From an uncultured Clostridia bacterium (lineage in GTDB: Bacteria; Bacillota; Clostridia; TANB77; CAG-508), in assembly GCA_949280815.1 (NCBI GenBank), contig CASDJM010000015.1, forward strand, positions 1 to 37,676: a stretch of DNA of 37,676 nucleotides. Reading direction: 5' to 3'. Shown here one piece after another: positions 9,324 through 18,501 of the stretch (positions are counted from its first letter, which is position 1; each line of letters begins with the position of its first letter). The notes beneath the pieces were generated by a model. That model was not told the DNA's origin, searched no databases, and worked only from the letters and a program-made list of their open reading frames with translations. Position numbers and translations under genes: made by a program.

Positions 9324-10304
9324 CTAAACAATTTTTAATCCAATTATGCACAAAACTAAAGTAATCAAACTAAATATAATTACTACTTTACTTTCCTTCC
9401 AACCCAATAATTCAAAATGATGATGTAATGGAGCCATTTTGAAAAATCTTTTTCCTGTCTTTTTAAAATACACCACTTGTATCATAACAGAAAGCGTCTC
9501 TAATACTGGAACTAAAGCTATAATGATAAGTATTAATGGCATTTTTAAATATAAAGCTATTGCTGAAATAACACCTCCTAAAAGTAAAGAGCCAGTGTCC
9601 CCCATAAATACTTTAGCTGGATGCAAATTAAACATTAAAAATCCTAGTACACTACCAATTACAATACTTCCAAATATAGATATTTCTTTCATTTCTGCTA
9701 TCATCCCTATAACCGTCAAGCAAGTAATAATAATAGCAGAAACACTAGAAGAAAGTCCATCAATACCATCTGTTAAATTAATTGCATTTGTCGTTGCTAA
9801 AATAACAATAATACCAAATGGAATATATAAATAAATTGGTATATTAATATATATTTTCAAAATTGGAATATATGTATCGGTTCCTATATGTAATCCCTGT
9901 ACTAAATAAACTACATAGATAACAGATATAAATAATAACCCTAACATTTTATAACTTGGTTTTAAACCTTTTGTGTTTTTTAAAACTAATTTTTTAAAAT
10001 CGTCAATAAAACCTATTAGACCATATCCTATTGTTAATATCAACATTGGGATTAATCGATTAGCTGTTTCGTTTTGTGATTGCATGCTTAAAAAGATATA
10101 AGCTCCTGTTACGACTAAAATCATAGTGATAATCACGATAATTCCACCCATCGTTGGAGTTCCCTGTTTTTTCAAATGAGATTGTGGTCCATCATCTCTT
10201 TCTATTTGTCCTACTTTTAATTTTCTTAATATTGGTATGATAATAAAACCTGATATAATGGCTGTTATAAATGCTATGATTAACATACTTGTTTCAATTC
10301 TCAT
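9324..10304 (-). CDS. mraY: MraY, phospho-MurNAc-pentapeptide transferase
   Basis: MraY joins UDP-MurNAc-pentapeptide to undecaprenyl phosphate to make lipid I. The 326-residue membrane protein has about ten hydrophobic segments. Its signatures are GTPTMGGIIVI (about residue 49), the first catalytic aspartates in IGFIDDFKK (about 100), NLTDGIDGLSSS (about 175), FMGDTGSLLLGG (about 233) and the His box MAPLHHHFELLGWKESKV (about 290). It lies 57 nt after murE. MurD, often found next to mraY, is not in this cluster. Confidence 0.96.
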   Translation of the reverse strand: MRIETSMLIIAFITAIISGFIIIPILRKLKVGQIERDDGPQSHLKKQGTPTMGGIIVIITMILVVTGAYIFLSMQSQNETANRLIPMLILTIGYGLIGFIDDFKKLVLKNTKGLKPSYKMLGLLFISVIYVVYLVQGLHIGTDTYIPILKIYINIPIYLYIPFGIIVILATTNAINLTDGIDGLSSSVSAIIITCLTVIGMIAEMKEISIFGSIVIGSVLGFLMFNLHPAKVFMGDTGSLLLGGVISAIALYLKMPLILIIIALVPVLETLSVMIQVVYFKKTGKRFFKMAPLHHHFELLGWKESKVVIIFSLITLVLCIIGLKIV

Positions 10305-10361
10305 TTTATCAAACCTTTCTTCTTTTTATGTATTCTATCATTGTTATATACTAAGTTAATT

Positions 10362-11832
10362 TTACAAATTATCTATAATCTCATTCACAATTACTCTTTC
10401 ATCATAAGGAAACTTTTCTCCATTAATCTCTTGGTATGGTTCATGTCCCTTTCCAGCAAGAATAATAATATCTCTTTTCGTCGCCATTTGGATAGCTTCT
10501 TTAATAGCATCTGTTCGATCAACAACTACCTTATATTTTCCTTTTGTTTTTTTCATTCCTTCTTCTATTTGGCTAACAATTTCTTCTGGATTCTCTGTTC
10601 GTGGATTATCCGATGTGATAAAAGTAAAGTCTGCAATTCTTCCTGATATTTCTCCCATAATTGGTCTTTTTCCACTATCTCTATCTCCGCCACATCCAAA
10701 TACAGAAATCACTTTTCCCCTAGTATAACTTTTTACAGCCTGCAATATATTCTGTAAACTCTCTGGTGAATGGGCGTAATCTATCATAATTGGTATTTCC
10801 CTTTTATTATCAATAAGTTCTGACCTTCCTGGTACTCTTACTTCTGTTAGTGCCTCTTTTACTACTTCTGGAGATATAGCAAATTTTTGTGCCACGCAAA
10901 TAGCAGCTAATGAATTATATACACTAAATCTCCCTGGTATACTAGTTTTCACTCTTTCATTTCGATCTGTTACCTTTACTTTAAAATCCACATAAGAATT
11001 CGTAATTGTTATATCTTTTGCCAAAACATTAGCAAAATTATCAATTCCATAAGTTACTATATTATTATCTGGAAATAATTTAGGTATTTTAGCTCCATAC
11101 AAATCATCTGCATTAGTAATTCCTGTTTTGCACATTTCAAATAGTTTCAACTTAGAATTAAAGTAGTCCTCCATATTTGGATGTTCTTTTTCACTAATAT
11201 GGTCTTCTGAAAAGTTTGTAAATAATACAATATCAAAATCACATCCATCTACTCTATGTAATTTTAGACTCTGTGAAGATACTTCCATCACAACTGCCTC
11301 TACACCTGCTTCTGCCATTCCGAGCAAATTCCCTTTGTAGTTCTAAACTTTCTGGTGTTGTTCTATCATTATCCTTTACTTTTTTTCCATTCATATAGGT
11401 AGCAATCGTACCAATTAGTCCTACTTTTTTTCCTGCTTTCTCTAGTATTTCTTTTATCATAAAAGTGGTTGTTGTTTTTCCTTTTGTTCCTGTTACTCCT
11501 ATTAATTTAAACTTTCTAGATGGATTGTTATAGAAATTAGAAGAACTAATGGCTAAAGCCTCTCTCGTATTTTTTGCCATAACAATCGTAATATCCTTTG
11601 GTATATCTAATGTTTTTAGGTCACATCCTTCTTCTACCATAACAGCAATAGCTCCTTTTTTTATCGCATCACTAATATATTGATGTCCATCTACATCAAA
11701 TCCCTTTATAGCAATAAATAAATAATTCTTCTTTACTTTTTTGGAATTACTTTCCATCTCTTTAATATCTATTTCTAAATCTCCTTTTACTTTTAACCCT
11801 TCTAATCCAACTAGCATCTCTTTTAATTTCAT
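10362..11832 (-). CDS. murE: MurE, UDP-MurNAc-tripeptide synthetase, read through one +1 shift at CGG
   Basis: MurE adds the third stem-peptide amino acid to UDP-MurNAc-L-Ala-D-Glu. The upstream frame has the ATP loop GVTGTKGKTTTTFMI (about residue 110). It breaks at the in-frame CGG at 11322-11320. Skipping base 11322 gives LQREFAGMAEAGVEAVVMEVSSQSL, the MurE core, and the rest follows in frame with PIMIDYAHSPESL, FGCGGDRDSGKRP and TSDNPRTENP. The joined product is about 489 residues, normal for MurE. DNPRTENP is the DNPR motif usual in meso-diaminopimelate-adding enzymes, which suggests DAP. The ATG at 11841 lies too close to AGAAAGGA; the ATG at 11832 has better spacing. Confidence 0.9.
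11319..11322 (-). other. CGG +1 frameshift site in murE (GCT CGG A)
   Basis: Codons TTT GCT CGG AAT. Skipping the C at 11322 gives TTT GCT GGA ATG GCA GAA (FAGMAE) and restores the C-terminal two-thirds of MurE. Other CGG triplets in this gene (GGC GGA, TCG GAT) are out of phase and harmless. Confidence 0.88.
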
Positions 11833-11960
11833 TTTTTCCATTCCTTTCTAACACACTTAATCTAATATAAGTATTTAGATTAAGGTTAAATAGCAATATT
11901 TTTTATATTATATAACTAAATTAATATTTTGTATAGTTTTTTGCGGATTTTTTTAAGAAA

Positions 11961-11986
11961 AACCCCCTAATATATCTTATTAGGGG
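11961..11986 (-). terminator. Intrinsic terminator after pyrBI
   Basis: A 9-bp stem (CCCCTAATA / TATTAGGGG, 11964-11986) with a 5-nt loop. The minus-strand reading is followed by GTTTTTCTT, fitting termination of pyrB-pyrI. The plus-strand reading is also followed by a T-run, so it may work both ways. Confidence 0.85.
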
Positions 11987-11999
11987 ATTTCTTTTTTAT

Positions 12000-12419
12000 T
12001 CAATTTTTTAAACTCATTTCACAGTATTGGCAACGATATATCTGATTCTCATTATCTGTCAAAGTAAAGATTTGATCTAAATCTTTTTCTACCGAAGTAA
12101 TACACCTTGGATTTTGGCATTTAGCAATATTTACAATTTTCTCTGGTAATTTCACACTATATTTATCTACTAACTTATCATTTTTTACAATATTAATCGT
12201 AGCATTTGGTTCTATAAAACCTATCATATCCATATTAATTTCCATATCTTTATCAATTTTTATGATATCTTTTCTTCCCATTTTTTTACTCTTGGCGTTG
12301 GTTATAATGGCAACAGAACAATCCAAGTCTTTTAAATTAAGCAATTCGTAAATTTCCATTCCCCTTTTAGCTTGAATGTGATCGATTACAATTCCATTTT
12401 TGATACTATCTATATTCAT
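12000..12419 (-). CDS. pyrI: Aspartate carbamoyltransferase regulatory chain
   Basis: The regulatory subunit of aspartate transcarbamoylase, which binds nucleotide effectors and the catalytic chain. The 139-residue product has the N-terminal allosteric domain (GIVIDHIQAKRGMEIYELL). Its C-terminal zinc domain has four cysteines spaced as in PyrI (CQNPRC near residue 109, CQYC near 132). The ATG abuts the pyrB stop codon directly, with GGAGG in the end of pyrB, so the two are translationally linked. It is a little shorter than enterobacterial PyrI. Confidence 0.95.
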   Translation of the reverse strand: MNIDSIKNGIVIDHIQAKRGMEIYELLNLKDLDCSVAIITNAKSKKMGRKDIIKIDKDMEINMDMIGFIEPNATINIVKNDKLVDKYSVKLPEKIVNIAKCQNPRCITSVEKDLDQIFTLTDNENQIYRCQYCEMSLKN

Positions 12420-13334
12420 TTATTTAACCTCCAATAATTTCAAAATAAGTGCCATTCTGATATATTTTCCATACTCCGCTTGTTTAAAATAGCAAGCTCT
12501 CTTATCATCATCTACATCTGTTGCAATTTCATTCACTCTTGGTAATGGGTGCATAATACATAAATCTTCTTTTGCATTTTTTAATTTTTCTTTATTCAAA
12601 ATGTAATAATCTTTTAATCGAATATAATCATCTTCATTGAAAAATCTCTCTTTTTGAACTCTTGTCATATATAATACATCTAGCTTGTCCATATATTCTT
12701 CTATATCTGTTGTTTCACAATATTCAATATTATTCTTTTCCAATGTATCTTTTTTAATATATTCTGGAATGACAAGTTCCTTTGGAGAAATTAACACAAA
12801 CTTAATATTTTTATATCTTGACATAGCTGTAATTAAAGAATGTACTGTTCTTCCAAATTTCAAATCACCACAAAGTCCAATGGTTAAATTTTCTAATCTA
12901 TTTTTCTCACATTGAATGGTCAATAAATCAGTTAACGTTTGGGTTGGATGATTATGCCCTCCATCTCCTGCATTAATAATCGGTACAATAGATTTCTTTG
13001 ATGCTACTAACGGAGCCCCCTCCTTTGGATGTCTCATAGCAATAATATCACTATAAGCTCCTACTACTCTTATGGTATCTGCTACACTTTCTCCTTTGGA
13101 TACAGAACTTGAAGAAGCTTCTGAAAATCCAAGTACATTTCCTCCTAATTCTAGCATAGCAGCTTCAAAACTAAGTCTCGTCCTTGTACTTGGTTCAAAA
13201 AATAAAGTAGCTATATTTTTACCATCACATTTATGAGAATATTCTTCTTTATTACTAATGATATCTTTAGCTACTTTAATTAATTCTTCTATTTCTTTAA
13301 CAGATAAATCTTTAATATCAATTAAATGTTTCAT
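12420..13334 (-). CDS. pyrB: Aspartate carbamoyltransferase catalytic chain
   Basis: The catalytic chain makes N-carbamoyl-aspartate from carbamoyl phosphate and aspartate, the committed step of pyrimidine synthesis. The 304-residue product has [21 protein letters not shown] (carbamoyl-phosphate site, about residue 45), the 80s-loop [30 protein letters not shown] (about 127) and [13 protein letters not shown] (about 263). It is preceded by AAAAGGAG. The pyrBI pair sits inside the dcw cluster between spoVD and murE, which is not the usual place. A candidate promoter lies just upstream. Confidence 0.96.
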   Translation of the reverse strand: MKHLIDIKDLSVKEIEELIKVAKDIISNKEEYSHKCDGKNIATLFFEPSTRTRLSFEAAMLELGGNVLGFSEASSSSVSKGESVADTIRVVGAYSDIIAMRHPKEGAPLVASKKSIVPIINAGDGGHNHPTQTLTDLLTIQCEKNRLENLTIGLCGDLKFGRTVHSLITAMSRYKNIKFVLISPKELVIPEYIKKDTLEKNNIEYCETTDIEEYMDKLDVLYMTRVQKERFFNEDDYIRLKDYYILNKEKLKNAKEDLCIMHPLPRVNEIATDVDDDKRACYFKQAEYGKYIRMALILKLLEVK

Positions 13335-13387
13335 GTCAGATTGACTCCTTTTCTAAAAATAAATTGTGATATTTTCACTATATCTAT

Positions 13388-13416
13388 TTTTATCAAAAAA
13401 AGTACGTTTTTGTCAA
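13388..13416 (-). promoter_or_regulatory. Candidate sigma-A promoter for pyrB
   Basis: A perfect -35 box TTGACA (plus-strand TGTCAA, 13411-13416) is followed after about 17-18 nt by TAAAAA/TAAAAT, about 50 nt before the pyrB start. No PyrR-type attenuator was recognised in the short leader. Confidence 0.6.
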
Positions 13417-13418
13417 GA

Positions 13419-13448
13419 GGGATTTTAAGGAACGTTCTTTAAAATCCC
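13419..13448. promoter_or_regulatory. 30-bp palindrome abutting the pyrB -35 box
   Basis: GGGATTTTAAGGAAC and its near-perfect reverse complement meet almost without a loop, directly upstream of TTGACA. The plus-strand reading is followed by CTTTTTC. It could be an operator, or a terminator for transcripts arriving from the other side. Confidence 0.5.
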
Positions 13449-13459
13449 CTTTTTCGTTA

Positions 13460-13759
13460 CGATCAGCCAATGCTATCAACCCAACTCAAAAGCCCTACAA
13501 GCGTTGATTTTAATTAAATAGGTAATCTATAAAATATGGTTGAAAATTCGGATGCAACTGAAAAATATTTAGAAATTCTTATCTGATAAAATGAGGTATG
13601 TTCAAGGCAAATGTTACTATATCAATATTTTCTCAATTCTTCGGTTACTCTACATAACGCTAAGAAATATTTTATAGATTATCTGTTTTTATATAAGTAA
13701 ATACTATTAAATTAGTACTTATAGGATTTTGAAGTTAGGTTTACAGCATTGGCTGAACA
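13460..13759. repeat. 300-bp foldback (MITE-like) element with GTTCAGCC ends
   Basis: About 55-bp imperfect terminal inverted repeats begin GATCAGCCAATGCT (left) and, read inward from the right, GTTCAGCCAATGCTGTAAAC. A second inner pair is GGTAATCTATAAAATAT against its complement at about 13667-13683. The centre shares ATGTAGAGTAA-type sequence, inverted, with the 4949-5210 element. It fills the gap between pyrB and the IS110 remnant, and its right end touches the remnant. Confidence 0.75.
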
Positions 13760-13760
13760 G

Positions 13761-14380
13761 ATGGAAGTAATATACAATTCATGTTGTGGGATTGATGTTC
13801 ATAAGAACAAATTAGTTGCATATTTAAAAATAAAAAGCAAGAAAAATGTAATTAAAGAATTTTTTGGACAAACAAAAGATATCAAAAATATGGCAAATTG
13901 GTTTTAGAAAATAATTATGAGAAAGTAGCAATGGAAAGTCAGCATCATTTTGGAAACCATTAGTAAATATTTTTGAAATCACAAAATTAGACTATACAGT
14001 AATAAATGCAAGAGATTACAAGAATTTACCAGGGAAAAAGACAGATGTATTAGACTCAGAATAGATAACAGATTTATTACACATGGAATGCTAAGAGATA
14101 GTTATATATCAAATAGAGAACAAAGAGAATTAAGAGAAGCAACAAGGTATAGAAAGAGCTTAACTCAAGAAAGAACAAAAGGATTAAACAGATTACCAAA
14201 AATGTTAGAAGAGCAAATATAAAAATAACATCAATATTATGCAATGTATGTGGAGTAACAAGTAGAAATTTAATTGAATTTGTATTAGAAAATGATGAAA
14301 GAAGTAATGAACATAAGATGAATTAACAAAAAGAATTCAAGAAACAGATAAAATAATAGATGAGTACATGAAAGAGTAGA
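13761..14380 (+). pseudogene. Degraded IS110-family transposase
   Basis: Translation from the ATG at 13761 gives MEVIYNSCCGIDVHKNKLVAYLK, the N-terminal DEDD-type start of IS110/IS1111 transposases. Later pieces in other frames resemble the family (INARDYKNLPGKKTD, TRYRKSLTQERTKGLNRL). There are stop codons (for example after NMANWF), frame changes and a missing C-terminal catalytic region, so this is decay. None of these breaks involves a CGG codon, which sets this pseudogene apart from the CGG-shifted host genes. Confidence 0.85.
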
Positions 14381-14398
14381 AAAAAATGAGACTATCGT

Positions 14399-14502
14399 AA
14401 AAGTTGTGTAAATCGGATTTCCTTCCGATTGATAACTTGAAAAAAATTAATATTTTAAAACTAATTTTATTTTATCACGGAAGATTTATTTACACAACTT
14501 TT
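14399..14502. repeat. 104-bp element with 24-bp GTTGTGTAAAT inverted ends
   Basis: The left end AAAAGTTGTGTAAATCGG and right end TTTACACAACTTTT are inverted repeats of about 24 bp with few mismatches. The terminal sequence is like that of IS256/Mutator-type elements, so this may be a non-autonomous derivative. It has no coding capacity. Confidence 0.6.
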
Positions 14503-14587
14503 TCTATACTCTCTATAAAAGTGTCAGTTATTTCTCGCCATTTTGAAAACAAGTTATTTTGTTTTCGTAGTAGTAACCCTTTTTCAA

Positions 14588-14888
14588 TTATTCCCATTTG
14601 GCATAAATTTTGCTTCCCTTTTTTATCCTAATTCCAGCTTTTGGTATTTGTTCTTTTACAATAACATTTTGTTTATCTAATTCTTCTGTTTCATCTTCAA
14701 TTACTAACTCTATTTCATTTTCTTTTGCTATCTTTTGTGCTTCTGCTAATGTCCTTCCTAACAAATCTGGTGCTTCCATTTCTTCTGAAATTTCTATTTC
14801 TTCCTCATTTCCTTGATTTACTTCTAGATATGGTAAAATCTCACTAAAAATTTGCCCTCCTACTGGTGCTGCAACACCACCTCCTTGG
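14588..14888 (-). CDS. spoVD: SpoVD/FtsI-type PBP, 3-prime part (PASTA domain) cut off by element 1
   Basis: This is the tail of the PBP gene whose front lies at 22462-24170. Reading through the shared core CCAAGGAGGTG it gives HQGGGVAAPVGGQIFSEILPYLEV, which matches the second PBP in this window (GHQGGQVAGPVVSQMLSEILPYL). One PASTA-like domain follows (about 65 residues, ...PDLLGRTLAEAQKIAKEN...) to the stop at 14588. The ATG at 14893 belongs to element DNA, so this piece is not a gene with its own start. Front, core and tail together give exact codon phase (471 nt after the CGG shift, 157 codons with the stop). Confidence 0.9.
14878..14888. other. attachment site of element 1, recombinase side
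   Basis: Core CACCTCCTTGG, shared with 22462-22472. Inside the element the minus strand carries GTGTTGTTATAATGAC, which mirrors ACAACACAC-type sequence inside the other end, as expected for the two attP arms of a large serine integrase. Confidence 0.85.
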
Positions 14889-14956
14889 GTCATTATAACA
14901 ACACAAAATTTTTATATTAACAAAATTATTCCATCACTATTGTTCTCTTGCTTTTA

Positions 14957-16666
14957 TTATAAGCTTGCTACTTGTTTAAGTAATACATTTTTGTTATTTT
15001 CTATGTATTCTTGACATCTCTTAAACTCATCTTCAAACTTAAATTTTATTGTTATATTTCCATTTTCATGCACATAAATACAATCTATTAATTCTATCAT
15101 TATATCTCGTGATAATTCTGCTATGCCTTTTTGATTTTTGAACTTTTCTATCCATTCATTATGAGATTGATTTTGATTTTCATACTTTTGCTTTTCATTT
15201 TCTAATCTTTCTATGTTTTGCTTTAATCTTTCAATATCAGTTTCATATTTTTGCTTATAGTGTAAATATTCTTCTCTTGTAATATCTTCATTTTTCCAAT
15301 CTTCATATAATCTCATTTTAAAATTTGATATTTTAGAAATCTCATTTTGTTTGGCAATTATCATATTTTCAATGTTTTCATTTTTAGTATTTTGAAAACT
15401 GCTATCATTTATTTGTTTTACAATTTCTTCTGTATCAATTAATAATTCAATATGTAAATTAATAGCTTTCAAAACTGCTTTCTCTAATTTTTCCACTTTT
15501 ATACTATGTTTTGTGCATAAATTATTTGATTTTTTTCTATAAGTACTACAAATATAATATTCATATTTACTTCCACTTTTATTGGTACTACTTTTTTTAT
15601 TCATTGCTCTTTTGCAATCCGCACATTTTAGAAAACCTGCCCATACTGATAATTCTTTTGTTTTTTGAGATACCTTTGTGTCCCTTCTACTCATTTCCTG
15701 TGCTTTTTCAAAAGTTTCTTTATCAATTATTGGCTCATGGGTATTTTCTACTCTTACCCATTCTTCTTTTGGAACTGCTTCAACTTTATGCACTTTGTAA
15801 CTTTTTTTTCTTCTCTTTCCCTGAACAGTATTACCTATATACACTTCATTATTTAAAATATTTCGTACTGTAGAAGGTGTCCAAGTATATGTATTATCTT
15901 GAATTCCATAGTTATTATAGTTTTGTCCTAATTCTAATTTCTTATGTCCTGTAGGATTCAAAATACCTAAATCATTTAATCTATGGCAAATTGCTATTTT
16001 CCCTAATCCCTCATTTACGTTCCAATTAAATATTTTTCTAACTATATCTGCTGCTATTTCATCAGTTAGTAACTTATGCTTATCTTTTGGATCTTTGATA
16101 TAGCCATAAGATGGAAATGCACCTATAAATTCTCCTTTTTTCTTTTTTCCGTTTAATGATGTTCTTATTTTGATTGATGTATCTCTACAATATTCATCAT
16201 TAATTAAATTTTTAAATGGTACTAAAATTGTATTTGTACTTGCTGGATTTTTAAAACTATCTACCGAATCGTTAATGGCAATAAATCTTATATTAAATAA
16301 TGGAAAAACTTGCTCTATATAGTTTCCAACTTCTATGTAGTTTCTTCCAAGTCTTGATAAATCTTTTACAATAACACAGTTAATATTTCCATTTCGCATA
16401 TCTTCTAATAATTTTTGAAATGATGGTCTATTAAAATCTGTTCCTGTAAATCCATCATCTATATAAGTATCATAAACTATCAAATCATCATGTTCTTCTA
16501 TGAATTCATTTAATAGTGTCTTTTGGCTTGTTACACTATTACTTTCTTGCTTTTCTGTTCCATTGTCTGCATCTTCTTGCGAAAGTCTTATATATAATGC
16601 AACTGACCATATTTTCTTATTTACTATATTTTCATTAGAAGAATATTTTGATTTTCTTCCTGCCAT
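14957..16666 (-). CDS. Large serine recombinase of element 1
   Basis: A site-specific integrase/excisionase of the large serine family. The 569-residue product has a resolvase domain with the catalytic Ser in YIRLSQED (about residue 33), DGFTGTDFNRPSF and VKDLSRLGRNY. A recombinase domain follows (about 190-300), then a zinc ribbon (CADCKRAMNKKSS...YYICSTYR...CTKHS, about 350-390) and a long coiled coil (about 430-510). GGGAGG precedes the ATG at 16666. Its stop is 69 nt from the core, so it is the last gene of the element, pointing at the spoVD tail. It very likely mediated the insertion. Confidence 0.95.
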   Translation of the reverse strand: MAGRKSKYSSNENIVNKKIWSVALYIRLSQEDADNGTEKQESNSVTSQKTLLNEFIEEHDDLIVYDTYIDDGFTGTDFNRPSFQKLLEDMRNGNINCVIVKDLSRLGRNYIEVGNYIEQVFPLFNIRFIAINDSVDSFKNPASTNTILVPFKNLINDEYCRDTSIKIRTSLNGKKKKGEFIGAFPSYGYIKDPKDKHKLLTDEIAADIVRKIFNWNVNEGLGKIAICHRLNDLGILNPTGHKKLELGQNYNNYGIQDNTYTWTPSTVRNILNNEVYIGNTVQGKRRKKSYKVHKVEAVPKEEWVRVENTHEPIIDKETFEKAQEMSRRDTKVSQKTKELSVWAGFLKCADCKRAMNKKSSTNKSGSKYEYYICSTYRKKSNNLCTKHSIKVEKLEKAVLKAINLHIELLIDTEEIVKQINDSSFQNTKNENIENMIIAKQNEISKISNFKMRLYEDWKNEDITREEYLHYKQKYETDIERLKQNIERLENEKQKYENQNQSHNEWIEKFKNQKGIAELSRDIMIELIDCIYVHENGNITIKFKFEDEFKRCQEYIENNKNVLLKQVASL

Positions 16667-16836
16667 TCGTGCTTTACCTCCCTTCTATATATATTGTAAC
16701 GTGTCCAATAATAAAAATCAGCCCAATTTACTGAAACTACTAAAATTTATTTTCTTAAAGTTATTATCTTATAAACTTTGCAAATTTATGATACATTTAC
16801 TGTTACAGTTTTAATATGCAAAATTGCAAATCAATT

Positions 16837-16989
16837 TTAATTTCCTATCTTTTGTTTTAAAATATTTAGTATACATTCATTAAATTTTTTATAATTTTTA
16901 GAATATTCTATATTTACAACCATATTTCCAACTTTTATTTGATATGGATTTTCTCTTTTTTTGAGATACTCAATAAGCTTCTCTTGCAT
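16837..16989 (-). CDS. Small hypothetical protein, 50 aa
   Basis: A short open frame with an ATG at 16989 and GGAAGG upstream. The product is basic (MQEKLIEYLKKRENPYQIKV... ending KQKIGN) with a middle strand-like stretch (IKVGNMVVNIEYSKNY). It sits directly upstream of the recombinase in the same direction. I recognise no family. Small ORFs in this position are common in serine-recombinase elements, so a role in recombination control is possible but unproven. Confidence 0.55.
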   Translation of the reverse strand: MQEKLIEYLKKRENPYQIKVGNMVVNIEYSKNYKKFNECILNILKQKIGN

Positions 16990-17116
16990 TTTTTAAATTA
17001 CCTTCCTTTTGCATTTTTGATATTTAATTTTATTAGTTAAGAAAAATTTTATTACTTTTTTCTTCTACTAGGTATATGTCACTTAAAACTCAAAAACCGG
17101 TAATTTTTATAAAAAT

Positions 17117-17162
17117 TCACAAAAAAATAACCAGATAATTAGTTTTTACTAATTTCTAGTTA
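17117..17162 (-). terminator. Terminator after the SLOG-like gene
   Basis: On the minus strand an imperfect stem (ATAACTAGAAATTAGT / ACTAATTATCTGGTTAT, TTTT-type loop) is followed by a T-run, 20 nt after the stop at 17182. It fits the end of the comF-SLOG operon. Confidence 0.75.
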
Positions 17163-17181
17163 TTTATATTCGTTATTATTT

Positions 17182-17730
17182 TTAAAATAAGCATGCTTGT
17201 ACAAATTGATTAACATCTCTTTTAGGCAATAATTTTTTTAACCTACTATCTAGCTTTACATTCGTATTCAAGAAATTATTTAAATCTTTCATTGTTTTAA
17301 ATTGGTAGAATTTTTGATTAGGTACATAATATAAAATTACATCTTTTTCTAAATTTAGTAGGTTAATCATATTATTAAATGTTCCTTTACTTTTACCATT
17401 CCAAATCATAAATCCTATATCTGCTTTATTTGCCATTTCTAAATCTTTTTGAGCATAAAAATCAAATCCTGTTACATTGTTATCTACTTCTACTGTTTCT
17501 ATTTCCCAATTTCCATAATTATTTCTTGCAATTCCTTTGCTTGCAAATACTGTAACATTTCTATACGATTTTATTTGTAAAAATTTTTGTATACTACTAT
17601 CTATTCCATCTGCATCTCCAACTAATACATCATAGTTTTTAGCACATATATTTTCTAATTTTATAGATATGTTTTTATCTAATTCTTTAATGGCTCTTGG
17701 TCCTGCTATAAAAACCTTCAAACTTCTCAC
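17182..17730 (-). CDS. SLOG-like nucleotide-binding protein
   Basis: The 182-residue product begins LKVFIAGPRAI and has DVLVGDADGIDSSIQKFL (about residue 34), VTVFASKG (about 58) and DIGFMIWNGKSKGTFNNM (about 104). This G-x-x-x-G-D-A-x-G-x-D arrangement with a later GT motif resembles the SLOG/Rossmann superfamily (YspA, DprA, LOG relatives) that binds nucleotides or nucleotide-derived ligands. The start overlaps the stop of the comF-like gene by 4 nt (ATGA), so the two are translationally coupled. Its actual ligand is unknown. SLOG proteins paired with phosphoribosyltransferases have been proposed to act in nucleotide signalling or conflict; that is family knowledge, not seen here. Confidence 0.65.
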   Translation of the reverse strand: MRSLKVFIAGPRAIKELDKNISIKLENICAKNYDVLVGDADGIDSSIQKFLQIKSYRNVTVFASKGIARNNYGNWEIETVEVDNNVTGFDFYAQKDLEMANKADIGFMIWNGKSKGTFNNMINLLNLEKDVILYYVPNQKFYQFKTMKDLNNFLNTNVKLDSRLKKLLPKRDVNQFVQACLF

Positions 17731-18290
17731 CCCTTTGTTTTTGTCATAGCCAAACAGTATATATTTTTTACATTACTATCTTTTCTTAAAGTTTTACATG
17801 TTTCATTTAATGTTGCTCCTGTGCTGTATAAATCATCTATCACTAATATATTTGATGTTTTTTCTAATTTTATAGTTTGTTTTATCATACCACTAATATC
17901 ATAACCATCTTTTACTTGTAAATTAGTTTGTTTTGATAATACATTTAATTTACATTCTTTACCTAGAAATTTTGCTATTTCTTTAGCCATTTCAAATACT
18001 GGTTGGTATTCTCTTGTTTTATTAGATGGTGGAACTGGTATAACTATATCAATTTTTTCTTTCAATTGCCACTTGTCTAAAATATCTTTTATTAAATTCA
18101 TTATTTTAGGTAAACTCTCTTTGTCTTTTTGATATTTAAATTTATATATCAATTCTCCGATTTCTGTTCTTGTATTTTCAAATTTTTCTTTTCCGTTTTC
18201 ATCATATCCTAAAAATACACTTTTTAGCATATGATTATCTAGCACAATCCCTTGATCCCATGCTCCATAAATTCTAACTGGATTTAACAA
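17727..18290 (-). CDS. ComF-like phosphoribosyltransferase
   Basis: A 187-residue phosphoribosyltransferase-fold protein. The PRPP-binding loop is ILVIDDLYSTGATLNE (about residue 148), with IDIVIPVPPSNKTREYQPVFEMAKEIAKFLG upstream (about 97-127), as in the ComF group. The zinc-finger part of classical ComF is absent. The start is a TTG at 18290 with GAGGAG upstream. It is coupled to the SLOG-like gene by overlapping stop and start codons, so the two products probably act together. The substrate is unknown. Confidence 0.75.
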   Translation of the reverse strand: MLNPVRIYGAWDQGIVLDNHMLKSVFLGYDENGKEKFENTRTEIGELIYKFKYQKDKESLPKIMNLIKDILDKWQLKEKIDIVIPVPPSNKTREYQPVFEMAKEIAKFLGKECKLNVLSKQTNLQVKDGYDISGMIKQTIKLEKTSNILVIDDLYSTGATLNETCKTLRKDSNVKNIYCLAMTKTKG

Positions 18291-18501
18291 TATAACTTCA
18301 CTCCTCTAAATTTTATCTAATTTTTTTCAATATTATAGTTATTTTTACATTTTTTTGATAACCTTAATAATATTTTTTATTTTCACTATATTATCATAAA
18401 ATATCTCTATTATCAATATTTTCAAAAAGTCGAAACTTGAATTTCAAATAAAAGGTATGAAAAAAATCCGATTATATATGTTTTATCTGCTATTTTTTAT
18501 A

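Noticed and set aside
13388-13448. PyrR-type attenuator before pyrB
   Set aside because: The strong palindrome lies upstream of the -35 box, not in the leader, and no PyrR-binding loop was seen.
14588-14893. Independent small gene starting at the ATG at 14893
   Set aside because: The first few codons are element DNA up to the attachment core, and the rest is clearly the tail of the spoVD-type PBP.
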